DNA of 11,700 nucleotides from Salibacteraceae bacterium (GTDB lineage: Bacteria > Bacteroidota > Bacteroidia > Flavobacteriales_G > Salibacteraceae). Position 1 is the first letter of the stretch; each line of letters opens with the position of its first letter. Positions 1-6,680 of the stretch are shown piece by piece. The notes under the pieces are model-generated. The model saw only the letters and a list, made by a program, of their open reading frames with translations. It had not been told where the DNA came from and searched no databases. The DNA lies in assembly GCA_023262195.1 (NCBI GenBank), contig JALRDM010000311.1:1-11700 (forward strand), written 5' to 3'. The position numbers and the translations under genes are program-made.

Positions 1-567
1 AATCTTATCAATCTCGTCAATAAACACGATTCCCTGCTGAGCGGCCTCTACATTATAGTCAGCGGCCTGAAGCAGCCTGCTCAAAATGCTTTCTACGTCT
101 TCACCCACATATCCAGCTTCGGTTAAAACCGTAGCATCGGCAATACAAAATGGAACATTGAGTATTTTGGCAATGGTTCTCGCGAGCAAAGTTTTACCCG
201 TGCCCGTCTGTCCCACAAAAATCATATTGCTCTTTTCAATCGTTATACCATCATCGCCATCTGATTCAACTTGGGCAATGCGCTTGTAGTGATTGTATAC
301 CGCCACCGCAAGGCTGCGTTTAGCTTCATCTTGACCTATAACGAATTCGTCTAGGTGCTCTTTAATATTGATCGGTTTAAGCAGATTAACATTCCCAAGC
401 ACACTTTCACGCAGCTGAGCACCCATCTCCTCCTCAACGATTCGCGCTGCCTGTTGAATACATCGATCACAAACGTGGCCGGTAATGCCAGCAATCATCA
501 CTGAGGTCTCTCGCTTATCGCGACCGCAAAAAGAGCACTTGATATTTTCGTCAGACTGTTTCGCCAT
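1..567 (-). CDS. clpX: ATP-dependent Clp protease ATP-binding subunit ClpX (N-terminal part, cut by window edge)
   Basis: ClpX is the AAA+ unfoldase that recognises, unfolds and threads substrates into the ClpP chamber in the cytoplasm. I translated the first 189 codons from the minus strand; the family is usually 400-430 residues, so the C-terminal half lies left of the window. Seen directly: an N-terminal zinc-binding domain with C11, C14, C33 and C36 in the CxxC...CxxC pattern; the linker and start of the AAA+ domain with [14 protein letters not shown] (70-83); Walker A GQTGTGKT (119-126); the conserved [16 protein letters not shown] stretch (about 143-158); and Walker B FIDEID (182-187). 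The ATG at 565-567 lies two bases after the clpP stop, so the two are almost certainly co-transcribed. The residue before the Walker A threonine is Gln, where Pro is common. The identification is secure. Confidence 0.97.
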   Translation of the reverse strand, partial: MAKQSDENIKCSFCGRDKRETSVMIAGITGHVCDRCIQQAARIVEEEMGAQLRESVLGNVNLLKPINIKEHLDEFVIGQDEAKRSLAVAVYNHYKRIAQVESDGDDGITIEKSNMIFVGQTGTGKTLLARTIAKILNVPFCIADATVLTEAGYVGEDVESILSRLLQAADYNVEAAQQGIVFIDEIDKI

Positions 568-569
568 GA

Positions 570-1247
570 TTATTTTTTAACCAATACTTCATCGATCATT
601 CCATAATCCTTGGCTTCATGAGCTTTCATCCAGAAGTCTCTATCGCTATCGGCATAAATTTTATCAATATCCTGACCGCTATGGTCAGCAATGATCTCGT
701 ACAACTTGGTCTTAAGTTTCTTTATTTCTGCTGCGGTAATCTCAATATCTGAAGCCTGGCCTCCTACACCACCCATTGGCTGATGTATCATGACTCTCGC
801 ATGCTTTAATCCAGTCCGTTTTCCTTTTTCACCTGCACATAAAATCACGGCTCCCATTGAAGCTGCCATTCCTGTGCAAATGGTGGCTACATCACAACCT
901 ATGTATTGCATAGTATCATAAATCCCTAATCCAGCATACACGGAGCCCCCCGGACTATTGATGTAAATCTGAATGTCCTTTCCTGAATCCGCTGATTCGA
1001 GAAACAAAAGCTGCGCTTGAACCACATTGGCAATAAACTCATCAATGGCCAAACCGAGAAAAATGATTCGATCCATCATTAGCCTTGAAAAAACATCTAC
1101 CTCACGGAAAGGCATTGGACGCTCCTCAATCACAGTCCTTGTCATGTTTGAAGGTTTGTTCATCTCCTTCAAATAATGATCAACAGAATTCCCACTCATA
1201 CCCATATGGTGGACAGCATATTTTCTAAACTCCTTCTCGTCTATCAT
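570..1247 (-). CDS. clpP: ATP-dependent Clp protease proteolytic subunit ClpP
   Basis: ClpP is the serine peptidase that forms a double heptameric chamber and degrades proteins fed by ClpX. The 225-residue product carries the full catalytic triad: Ser130 in GMAASMGA, His155 in MIHQP, and Asp204 in SDRDFW. The handle and oligomer-forming region [11 protein letters not shown] is at about 96-106. Compared with E. coli ClpP the conserved core (from VIEERP, residue 39) starts about 19 residues later, so there is a longer N-terminal extension, rich in His and Met, that may be a removable propeptide. It sits between tig (one base upstream) and clpX (two bases downstream), the classic order. No Shine-Dalgarno sequence precedes the ATG; coupling to tig translation is likely because the tig stop is adjacent. 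Confidence 0.97.
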   Translation of the reverse strand: MIDEKEFRKYAVHHMGMSGNSVDHYLKEMNKPSNMTRTVIEERPMPFREVDVFSRLMMDRIIFLGLAIDEFIANVVQAQLLFLESADSGKDIQIYINSPGGSVYAGLGIYDTMQYIGCDVATICTGMAASMGAVILCAGEKGKRTGLKHARVMIHQPMGGVGGQASDIEITAAEIKKLKTKLYEIIADHSGQDIDKIYADSDRDFWMKAHEAKDYGMIDEVLVKK

Positions 1248-1248
1248 T

Positions 1249-2655
1249 CTAAAACTTTAATAAGTTGGATACTTGATCCATGAATTTTCCTTTACCAGAC
1301 TTGGCGGAGGCTAATTTAACGAATTCGTCAAACGAAACTTCCTTTTCTTGCAGCTTCACATTTGTCTTATAAAAGTTCATAATCTGCTCATCCAAAAGTT
1401 GATCGTAAACCTTTCTCACCTCTTCCTCTTTCTGTAGGAAATTTTGTGCAAACTGGTTTAGTATTTCTTCTTCCATCTCTTGCTGACCGAAGCTTGCGAA
1501 TTGGGCTTTGATATTCTCCTTTACTCGCTCCTGTATTTGAGGATACTCCACTTTCAAATCATTGTCTTTGGCTATTTGAGACTCGATGATTTGTAACCTC
1601 ATGAATCGGCTATAATCATCATACTCCCGTTCAATATCCTCCTCAGTAATCGGCTTTTCATTGTTACCTCCGTTTAGCAACAACCACTTTTTTAAGAATT
1701 CATCTGGTAAAGCTAGTTTGAGTTTGTTGATCAAAAAATCTGAAATATCCCTTCGCAGCTTTTTATCTGAATCGTTGGCAAGTTGTTTTTCGAGGTCAGC
1801 CTTAATTTTATCTCTAAAGCCAGCTTCATCGCTCACCGCTCCCGGACCAAGCACTTTATCAAATAACTCTTGATCCAATGGTGCTGGATCAATTCGATGG
1901 ATCGACTCAACTTTCAGTTCCCAATTTTTTGGGTATTCTCCAATTTCAGATACTGGAATGCCAAGCATGGCCGAGACATCCGCCTCGCTTTTGGCCAACT
2001 TATTCGGATCAACCAAAACAACATCATCTTTCTTCAATCCGATGAGTTTAGCTTTCGCGTCTTTATTTTCTACATTCTTCAGTACAACCGTGGTATGATT
2101 GTGCTTACCTCCTTCTTTTCGGCTCCCAGATTTATCACACTCATAAAATGTACCGTAAACCATATCCTCCTCGGTGACCTGATCAACGTCTTCGCTCTTA
2201 CCAAAACGTCTTTGAAAATCCTCAACATATTTATTCACGAGTTCTTCGTCAACTTCTATCAAGTATTTAGGAAACTTGTCTTTTTCTGTGAGGCTAATTT
2301 CAAATTTTGGTGCTAGGCCAATCTCGTATTTAAACTCATACGTTTGGTCAAAATTGAGTGACAAGTCACCTTGATCTTCGGGAATAGGTTGGCCTAAAAT
2401 CTCTAGTTCATTGTCTTTGATATGTCCGTTGAGTTTCTCAGACAAAATCTTGTTGAGCTCTTCGGCAAGAACCGACTTACCATACATTTTTTTGGCAACA
2501 CCGAAAGGTACCTTTCCAGGTCTAAATCCCTGTAAAGTCATTTTCTTTCGGTAATCATTGAGCACTTTGTTTACAGAAGGTTCGTAATCATCTGGTGAGA
2601 TTTCGATTTTGACCTTGGCATTGAGCTCATCAATATTTTCTTGACTTATATTCAT
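1249..2655 (-). CDS. tig: Trigger factor, ribosome-associated chaperone
   Basis: Trigger factor binds the ribosome near the exit tunnel and shelters nascent chains. The 468-residue product has the ribosome-docking signature GFRPGKVP at 43-50, in the right place for the N-terminal domain. A middle region (about 150-260) aligns in position with the FKBP-type PPIase domain, with a fragment EGGKHNHTTVVL, but I do not see the GxGxxIPGFE-type active-site stretch, so prolyl isomerase activity may be lost. From about 260 the protein is highly charged and helical, typical of the C-terminal chaperone arms. It is longer than E. coli trigger factor (432 residues). It is the first gene of the tig-clpP-clpX run. 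The leader from the end of the upstream terminator T-tract to the ATG is only about 20 bases, so its promoter is unclear. Start chosen as the only ATG placing the signature at the usual depth. Confidence 0.95.
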   Translation of the reverse strand: MNISQENIDELNAKVKIEISPDDYEPSVNKVLNDYRKKMTLQGFRPGKVPFGVAKKMYGKSVLAEELNKILSEKLNGHIKDNELEILGQPIPEDQGDLSLNFDQTYEFKYEIGLAPKFEISLTEKDKFPKYLIEVDEELVNKYVEDFQRRFGKSEDVDQVTEEDMVYGTFYECDKSGSRKEGGKHNHTTVVLKNVENKDAKAKLIGLKKDDVVLVDPNKLAKSEADVSAMLGIPVSEIGEYPKNWELKVESIHRIDPAPLDQELFDKVLGPGAVSDEAGFRDKIKADLEKQLANDSDKKLRRDISDFLINKLKLALPDEFLKKWLLLNGGNNEKPITEEDIEREYDDYSRFMRLQIIESQIAKDNDLKVEYPQIQERVKENIKAQFASFGQQEMEEEILNQFAQNFLQKEEEVRKVYDQLLDEQIMNFYKTNVKLQEKEVSFDEFVKLASAKSGKGKFMDQVSNLLKF

Positions 2656-2675
2656 TATCGCTGTAAGTGTTTTTC

Positions 2676-2706
2676 AATAAAAAAAGACCGTTTTTAGGCG
2701 GTCTTT
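2676..2706 (-). terminator. Rho-independent terminator after tRNA-Leu, just before tig
   Basis: On the minus strand an 8-bp perfect stem (AAAGACCG / CGGTCTTT, arms at 2699-2706 and 2683-2690) with an 8-base loop is followed by a T run (seven T counting the stem, then ATT). The plus strand has no T run after the hairpin, so it works for minus-strand transcripts, i.e. those from the tRNA gene. It ends about 20 bases before the tig start, so either tig has its own promoter in or above the hairpin, or it depends on read-through. Confidence 0.8.
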
Positions 2707-2752
2707 CCATTTTATAGAGGCCGCATACCGACCGCATTCAATCTATTCTTTG

Positions 2753-2834
2753 TGCGGATGGAGGGAATCGAACCCACACGCCTCGCGGCACTAGATCCTA
2801 AATCTAGCGCGTCTACCAGTTTCGCCACATCCGC
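2753..2834 (-). tRNA. tRNA-Leu, anticodon UAG
   Basis: The minus strand folds into an 82-base class II tRNA. The acceptor stem is GCGGATG with CATCCGC (7 bp) and discriminator A73. The D stem is GCG/CGC around a loop with GG. The anticodon stem CTAGA/TCTAG holds loop TTTAGGA, giving anticodon UAG (codon CUA and wobble CUN). A long variable arm with a GCC/GGC stem is typical of leucine tRNAs. The T loop is TTCGATT. The T stem GTGGG/CCCTC has one U-U mismatch at its second pair. CCA is not encoded (the next bases are CA), so it must be added by nucleotidyltransferase. A minus-strand promoter and terminator flank it. Confidence 0.96.
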
Positions 2835-2854
2835 AATAATTTAGAAAAGAACGC

Positions 2855-2871
2855 CACCTTTAAAAAAGGTG
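2855..2871. repeat. Short inverted repeat in the tRNA-Leu leader
   Basis: CACCTTT and AAAGGTG form a perfect 7-bp inverted repeat around three A bases. It lies between the candidate tRNA promoter and the tRNA 5' end. On the minus strand the loop is TTT and the hairpin is not followed by a T run, so it is not a convincing terminator. It may be a leader hairpin removed during 5' processing, an operator, or chance in AT-rich DNA. Confidence 0.4.
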
Positions 2872-2873
2872 CG

Positions 2874-2902
2874 CAAAGATATAATTATTGATCTATCCAA
2901 AA
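2874..2902 (-). promoter_or_regulatory. Candidate Bacteroidota-type promoter for tRNA-Leu
   Basis: The minus strand reads TATCTTTG at 2881-2874, an exact match to the Bacteroidota -7 consensus TAnnTTTG. A TTTTGG element (2902-2897) supplies the TTG of the -33 box, with 16 bases between, slightly shorter than the usual spacing. The implied start is near 2868, giving a leader of about 34 bases before the mature tRNA 5' end. The position and orientation fit the tRNA gene; transcription has not been shown. Confidence 0.55.
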
Positions 2903-2939
2903 CGCTGAAAAAAGCCATCGAAATTTACATGTGTAGTGT

Positions 2940-3839
2940 ATGAGGTTTACGACAATCAATCCCCGGGACATAGCCGTTCCAAAATTGCATGGATATTTAT
3001 TAGGATCTATTGGTCCAAGGCCAATTGCTTTTGTGAGCACCATTGATGAAGAAGGAAATCACAACCTGAGTCCTTATAGCTTCTTTAATGTGTTTAGCGC
3101 CAACCCGCCCATTGCAATTTTCTCTCCTGCCCGCAGGGGAAGAGACAACACGACTAAACATACTTACGAGAACGCCAAGGCTACTATGGAAGCGGTTATT
3201 AACGTGGTCAACTATGATATCGTTCAACAGATGTCATTGAGCAGTACTGAATATGCCAAAGGAGTAAATGAGTTTGAAAAAGCAGGTTTAACTCCCATTG
3301 CGTCAGAAATTGTGCGGCCCATGAGGGTGAAGGAATCGCCCGTTCAGTTGGAATGTACTGTGAGAGAGGTAGTTGAATTAGGTACCGAAGGTGGGGCCGG
3401 AAATCTGATCATCAGCGAGGTAAAATTGATTCACATTAATGAGGATGTTTTAGATGAAAATGGTCGGGTCGATCAAACAAAAATTGATTTGGTCGGCAGA
3501 ATGGGAGGCAACTGGTACGTGCGAGCACACGGTGAGGCTATGTTTGAAGTTGCCAAACCACTTACTACGCTCGGTATTGGAGTAGATCGTATTCCTTATG
3601 ACATCAGACATAGCACTATTCTCACTGGAAATGACCTCGGACAACTCGGTAATGTTGAAGCACTGCCTGACGAAACTGATGTAAATGAGTTTAGGCTACT
3701 AGAGCTAGCCGATTTGTTTGTGGAATATGAAGATCAAAGTGCAGAATTGGAAATGGAGCTTCATAAAAAGGCTCATGAATACCTAGCTTCGGGTCAAGTA
3801 AATGAAGCATGGAAAACTCTACTATCATTTAATAATTAA
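2940..3839 (+). CDS. Flavin reductase family protein (FMN-binding split barrel)
   Basis: The first ~200 residues match the flavin reductase / flavoredoxin-like split-barrel family, which binds FMN and uses NAD(P)H or protein partners to reduce flavin or act as an FMN electron carrier; the actual reaction here is not known. Seen: GSIGPRPIAFVST (22-34), NLSPYSFFN (42-50), a ligand-loop region DNTTKHTYENAK (69-80), LECTV (137-141), and GRMGGNWYVR (186-195), all at typical positions. Residues 200-299 form a C-terminal extension with acidic helices that I cannot assign. There is no signal peptide, so it is cytoplasmic. The ATG at 2940 is the first after the divergent tRNA promoter region and no Shine-Dalgarno sequence precedes it. 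It is followed three bases later by the DUF3127 gene, so the two are probably co-transcribed. Confidence 0.88.
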   Translation: MRFTTINPRDIAVPKLHGYLLGSIGPRPIAFVSTIDEEGNHNLSPYSFFNVFSANPPIAIFSPARRGRDNTTKHTYENAKATMEAVINVVNYDIVQQMSLSSTEYAKGVNEFEKAGLTPIASEIVRPMRVKESPVQLECTVREVVELGTEGGAGNLIISEVKLIHINEDVLDENGRVDQTKIDLVGRMGGNWYVRAHGEAMFEVAKPLTTLGIGVDRIPYDIRHSTILTGNDLGQLGNVEALPDETDVNEFRLLELADLFVEYEDQSAELEMELHKKAHEYLASGQVNEAWKTLLSFNN

Positions 3840-3842
3840 GCA

Positions 3843-4205
3843 ATGGATATTGAAGGAAGAATAAAACTGATTTACGATACACAGACATTCGCATCTGGGT
3901 TTCAAAAAAGAGAATTTGTAATTACTACGAAAGAGCAGTATCCACAGGATGTGAAATTTGAATTAACAAAAGATCGGGTAGACATCATCGATCAGTATCA
4001 GCAGGGAAATGAAATCAAGGTTCATTTCAACATTCGTGGTAATGAATATAACGGTAAGTACTACGTGAACTTACAAGCTTGGAGAATCGAATCCATTACC
4101 AATGCTAATGCAACTAATGCTGAGCCGCGAAGCACCTCAGACGATGTCCCTTTACCCACTGAAGCACCTGAGGAAAATAGTATGGAAGACGACCTTCCAT
4201 TCTAA
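3843..4205 (+). CDS. DUF3127 family, OB-fold-like protein with SSB-type acidic tail
   Basis: This 120-residue protein resembles the DUF3127 family common in Bacteroidota. Residues 1-83 alternate short hydrophobic strands (GRIKLIYDT, REFVITT, VKFELT, IKVHFNIRG, YYVNLQAWRIE), the pattern expected of an OB fold. It includes the aromatic and basic positions usual in single-strand nucleic acid binders. Residues 84-112 are a low-complexity Asn/Ala/Pro/Glu linker, and the C-terminus is MEDDLPF, closely resembling the DDDIPF tip with which bacterial SSB recruits partner proteins. A single-strand DNA binding or replication/repair accessory role is inferred, not shown. It is distinct from canonical SSB in sequence and shorter. 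It sits three bases after the flavin reductase gene and five before the transporter gene. Confidence 0.85.
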   Translation: MDIEGRIKLIYDTQTFASGFQKREFVITTKEQYPQDVKFELTKDRVDIIDQYQQGNEIKVHFNIRGNEYNGKYYVNLQAWRIESITNANATNAEPRSTSDDVPLPTEAPEENSMEDDLPF

Positions 4206-4210
4206 TACTC

Positions 4211-5578
4211 TTGGAAAGATATATCATATGGTTTAGGCGCCTGCTCCCTTCCCCTTTCAGCATTGCGCTGGTGCTCACTATAGTGAGCCTTATTGGAGTG
4301 CTAGGTTTCAACGTATCTCAAACGGGAACCTTTCAATTTACCCAAACTATCCGATGGTGGTCAAACGGATTATGGACCCCAAGCCTTATGGTATTCGCGA
4401 TGCAGATGATGCTTATGCTAGTGCTTGGGCACGTTTTAGCGCTATCTTCAGGTATTCGGAGATTAATCAATGTTGTAGTTCAGTTCTGCATAGATAGTTC
4501 GCGTGCAGCTTGGGTAATTTGCACTTTGACAATCATTGTAGGTCTCTTCAATTGGGGGTTAGGTTTAATTTTCGGTGCTATACTTGCCAAGCGGGTTGCA
4601 TACCATTTTACTTTAGAAAACAAGCCATTCAATTATCCACTTCTAGCGGCTGCGGGTTATTCAGCGTTGATGGTATGGCATGGTGGGTTATCTGGTTCTG
4701 CTTTAATTAAAGCCGCAGAGCCTAATGCAATTCATGAAATGATGAAAGGCATTATGGAGCCACAAAATCTGGCTAGTCTACCAGCTCAAATTCCGATTAC
4801 ATCAACGGTGTTTAGTGCACGCAATCTTACCGTGTCACTTATGGTTCTTTTGGTATTACCCTTAGTGCTCGCATATATTGGTAAAAAGATTCCAGGCAAA
4901 CAAGTTGATACAGACACAGGTACACACTCAAATACGATATCAAGTGAACCAGCCATTGGAGCTGAGCACATAGATCGGAGTCCTATGGCAGGTATTCTCG
5001 TTGGGGGAGGAATCATTGCATATTGCATCTACCTATTAGTCCGAGGCGGAGGAAGTTTTTTTACTCCAAACAACATTAACCTTACACTACTTGGTTTATG
5101 TCTATTCAGTCATCAAAGGATCAACAGTTTTTTAAGCGCAATAGAATATGCCATTAGAGATGCTAGTGGAATTCTGATTCAATTTCCCTTGTATTTTGGA
5201 ATAATGGGATTGATCAATGAGAGTGGTTTGATTACAGCAATCGCAGAATCGTTCACGGCAATAAGCAATGAATTTACATATCCGTTGTTCACATATATCA
5301 GTGCAGGCATAGTCAACATCTTCGTGCCAAGCGGAGGTGGACAATGGGTGGTTCAAGGCCCAATAATTCTATTATCAGCCTATGAATTGAATGTGCCAAT
5401 TGAAAAAGCGATACTTGCCCTTGCCTACGGAGATCAAATCACAAACATGCTACAACCCTTTTGGGCGTTGCCGCTTTTGGGCATTACTCGATTGTCTGCA
5501 CGAGATATTTTGCCCTACACGCTGATTATGTTTAGTGTAGGATTTGTGATCTATCTGGCTGGACTTGCGTTGTTTTGA
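4211..5578 (+). CDS. Short-chain fatty acid transporter, AtoE family
   Basis: An integral inner-membrane protein of 455 residues matching the AtoE / SCFA transporter family, which takes up short-chain fatty acids such as acetoacetate or butyrate. Characteristic stretches: N-terminal LLPSPFSIALVLT (11-23), FNWGLGLIFGA (113-123), WHGGLSGSA (156-164), FVPSGGGQW (371-379) and GDQITNMLQPFWALP (407-421). There are about ten or more hydrophobic segments and a charged, Thr/Ser-rich loop at about 225-258. The start used is TTG at 4211, five bases after the DUF3127 stop; it gives the family's usual N-terminus, whereas the next in-frame Met is residue 60, inside the conserved region. No acetoacetyl-CoA pathway genes (atoD/A/B) are nearby, so the substrate is open. 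Its last 47 bases overlap the convergent glycosyltransferase gene. Confidence 0.92.
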   Translation: MERYIIWFRRLLPSPFSIALVLTIVSLIGVLGFNVSQTGTFQFTQTIRWWSNGLWTPSLMVFAMQMMLMLVLGHVLALSSGIRRLINVVVQFCIDSSRAAWVICTLTIIVGLFNWGLGLIFGAILAKRVAYHFTLENKPFNYPLLAAAGYSALMVWHGGLSGSALIKAAEPNAIHEMMKGIMEPQNLASLPAQIPITSTVFSARNLTVSLMVLLVLPLVLAYIGKKIPGKQVDTDTGTHSNTISSEPAIGAEHIDRSPMAGILVGGGIIAYCIYLLVRGGGSFFTPNNINLTLLGLCLFSHQRINSFLSAIEYAIRDASGILIQFPLYFGIMGLINESGLITAIAESFTAISNEFTYPLFTYISAGIVNIFVPSGGGQWVVQGPIILLSAYELNVPIEKAILALAYGDQITNMLQPFWALPLLGITRLSARDILPYTLIMFSVGFVIYLAGLALF

Positions 5579-6680
5579 CGATCCTACCTTTCCATTCAAA
5601 ACGAATATTCAAAATGGATAAAAACCCGATGACCACTATGTATATGGGATAGATGACCGACAACAAAATGCTCATTAACGGTGACATAGACATATTCCGC
5701 TTTTCAAACCAGTACCTCTGAAAGGAATATTCAATTACCCATTTTGTTACCCATATTGCTAAAACCCAGAATAGATTACCACTTACAAAACCAAGCACTA
5801 AAAACGCCAGAAGTAAAAACTGAACCATCCAAACAAAAAGCGCTAGTGCCTTTATATCCCAGAATTTAAGGTCACTTGTTTTAGATGCCCATCTAAGTCT
5901 TTGAGCAGCAAATTCGACCATGCTCATTGGTGCCGAAGTCGTCACAGTTGCATTACGTGCATATGCCATTTTATGACCATGCTCTCGCAGTGCTTGGATG
6001 AAAAACACGTCATCACCACTCGAAACTGTGCTATTTAGTGAATCAGAGTACAGGTCGACCACATCCTGCGTCAATGCTATAATCGCTCCATTTGCCATTA
6101 CAGGTCGGTTGATATTAAAGAAGGCTTCCGTGACGCATTGATTATTCAAGTTCTCAAGAGCCATCATCTTTGAAGCTATGTTCTTGCTATCAAGCCATAC
6201 CTCACCAAAAACAGCGTGTTGTTTACCCTCCAGTAAATGCTTCAACATTACACCAAGAGCATTCTCACTGAGAATACAATCAGCATCAAGTTGAACGACA
6301 TATTTCGACCTTGTTTTTGATAAAGCGAATCTTAATGCAGCCTTCTTGCCATACCCTTGCGATAGATTGAATAAGCTAACTTTTACTCTATCGTTTTGGA
6401 TTTTTCTAGATCTTACCTTATCTACCGTATGATCAATGGAATGATCGTCAACGATTAATAGATTACAGCGATCTGGCAGCCACACTTGTGACTCAATCGA
6501 CTTGATGAAAGCACCAATGTTTTGTTCCTCATTTCGTGCAGCCACTATTATGTCGATTTCTTCAACCCCAAATGGATACTCCAAATCCACACCTTGAGAA
6601 TTATCAAACGAAAGATTGACATGTACGAATGCCATAAACATCACCCAGCAGATCAACACGAATAGCATAGGCCAAATCAT
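5532..6680 (-). CDS. Family 2 glycosyltransferase with membrane anchors
   Basis: A membrane-bound GT2 (GT-A fold) enzyme of 382 residues that transfers sugar from a nucleotide-sugar to an unknown acceptor at the cytoplasmic membrane face. In order: one N-terminal membrane segment (about 2-21); VAARNEEQNI (46-55) at the nucleotide site; IVDDHS with Asp78/Asp79; the metal-binding DAD at 132-134; GDD (222-224) in the acceptor/base region; and QRLRW (260-264), the QxxRW signature of processive or cellulose-synthase-like GT2 enzymes. Three membrane segments follow (about 279-299, 302-318, 336-358), then FEWKGR (361-366), where relatives commonly end. The final ~15 residues lie in the 47-base convergent overlap with the transporter gene and look like an unconserved tail. 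Its ATG overlaps the stop of the upstream membrane gene (ATGA), indicating translational coupling. The acceptor and sugar cannot be told from sequence. Confidence 0.9.
   Translation of the reverse strand: MIWPMLFVLICWVMFMAFVHVNLSFDNSQGVDLEYPFGVEEIDIIVAARNEEQNIGAFIKSIESQVWLPDRCNLLIVDDHSIDHTVDKVRSRKIQNDRVKVSLFNLSQGYGKKAALRFALSKTRSKYVVQLDADCILSENALGVMLKHLLEGKQHAVFGEVWLDSKNIASKMMALENLNNQCVTEAFFNINRPVMANGAIIALTQDVVDLYSDSLNSTVSSGDDVFFIQALREHGHKMAYARNATVTTSAPMSMVEFAAQRLRWASKTSDLKFWDIKALALFVWMVQFLLLAFLVLGFVSGNLFWVLAIWVTKWVIEYSFQRYWFEKRNMSMSPLMSILLSVIYPIYIVVIGFLSILNIRFEWKGRIVKTTQVQPDRSQILH

Noticed and set aside
1870..2316. 148-codon open frame on the plus strand inside tig
   Set aside because: It lies wholly antisense to the well-supported trigger factor gene and its product has no recognisable motif; its composition is what a shadow frame of a charged helical protein gives.
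2721..2736. Direct repeat CCGCAT...CCGCAT beside the tRNA as an attachment-site scar
   Set aside because: The repeat is six bases, does not match the tRNA 3' end over a useful length, and no integrase or foreign DNA is nearby.
2926..2933. TACATGTG as a -7 box for the flavin reductase gene
   Set aside because: It misses the TAnnTTTG consensus at one position, has no TTG at -33 distance, and would give a leaderless message; too weak to list.
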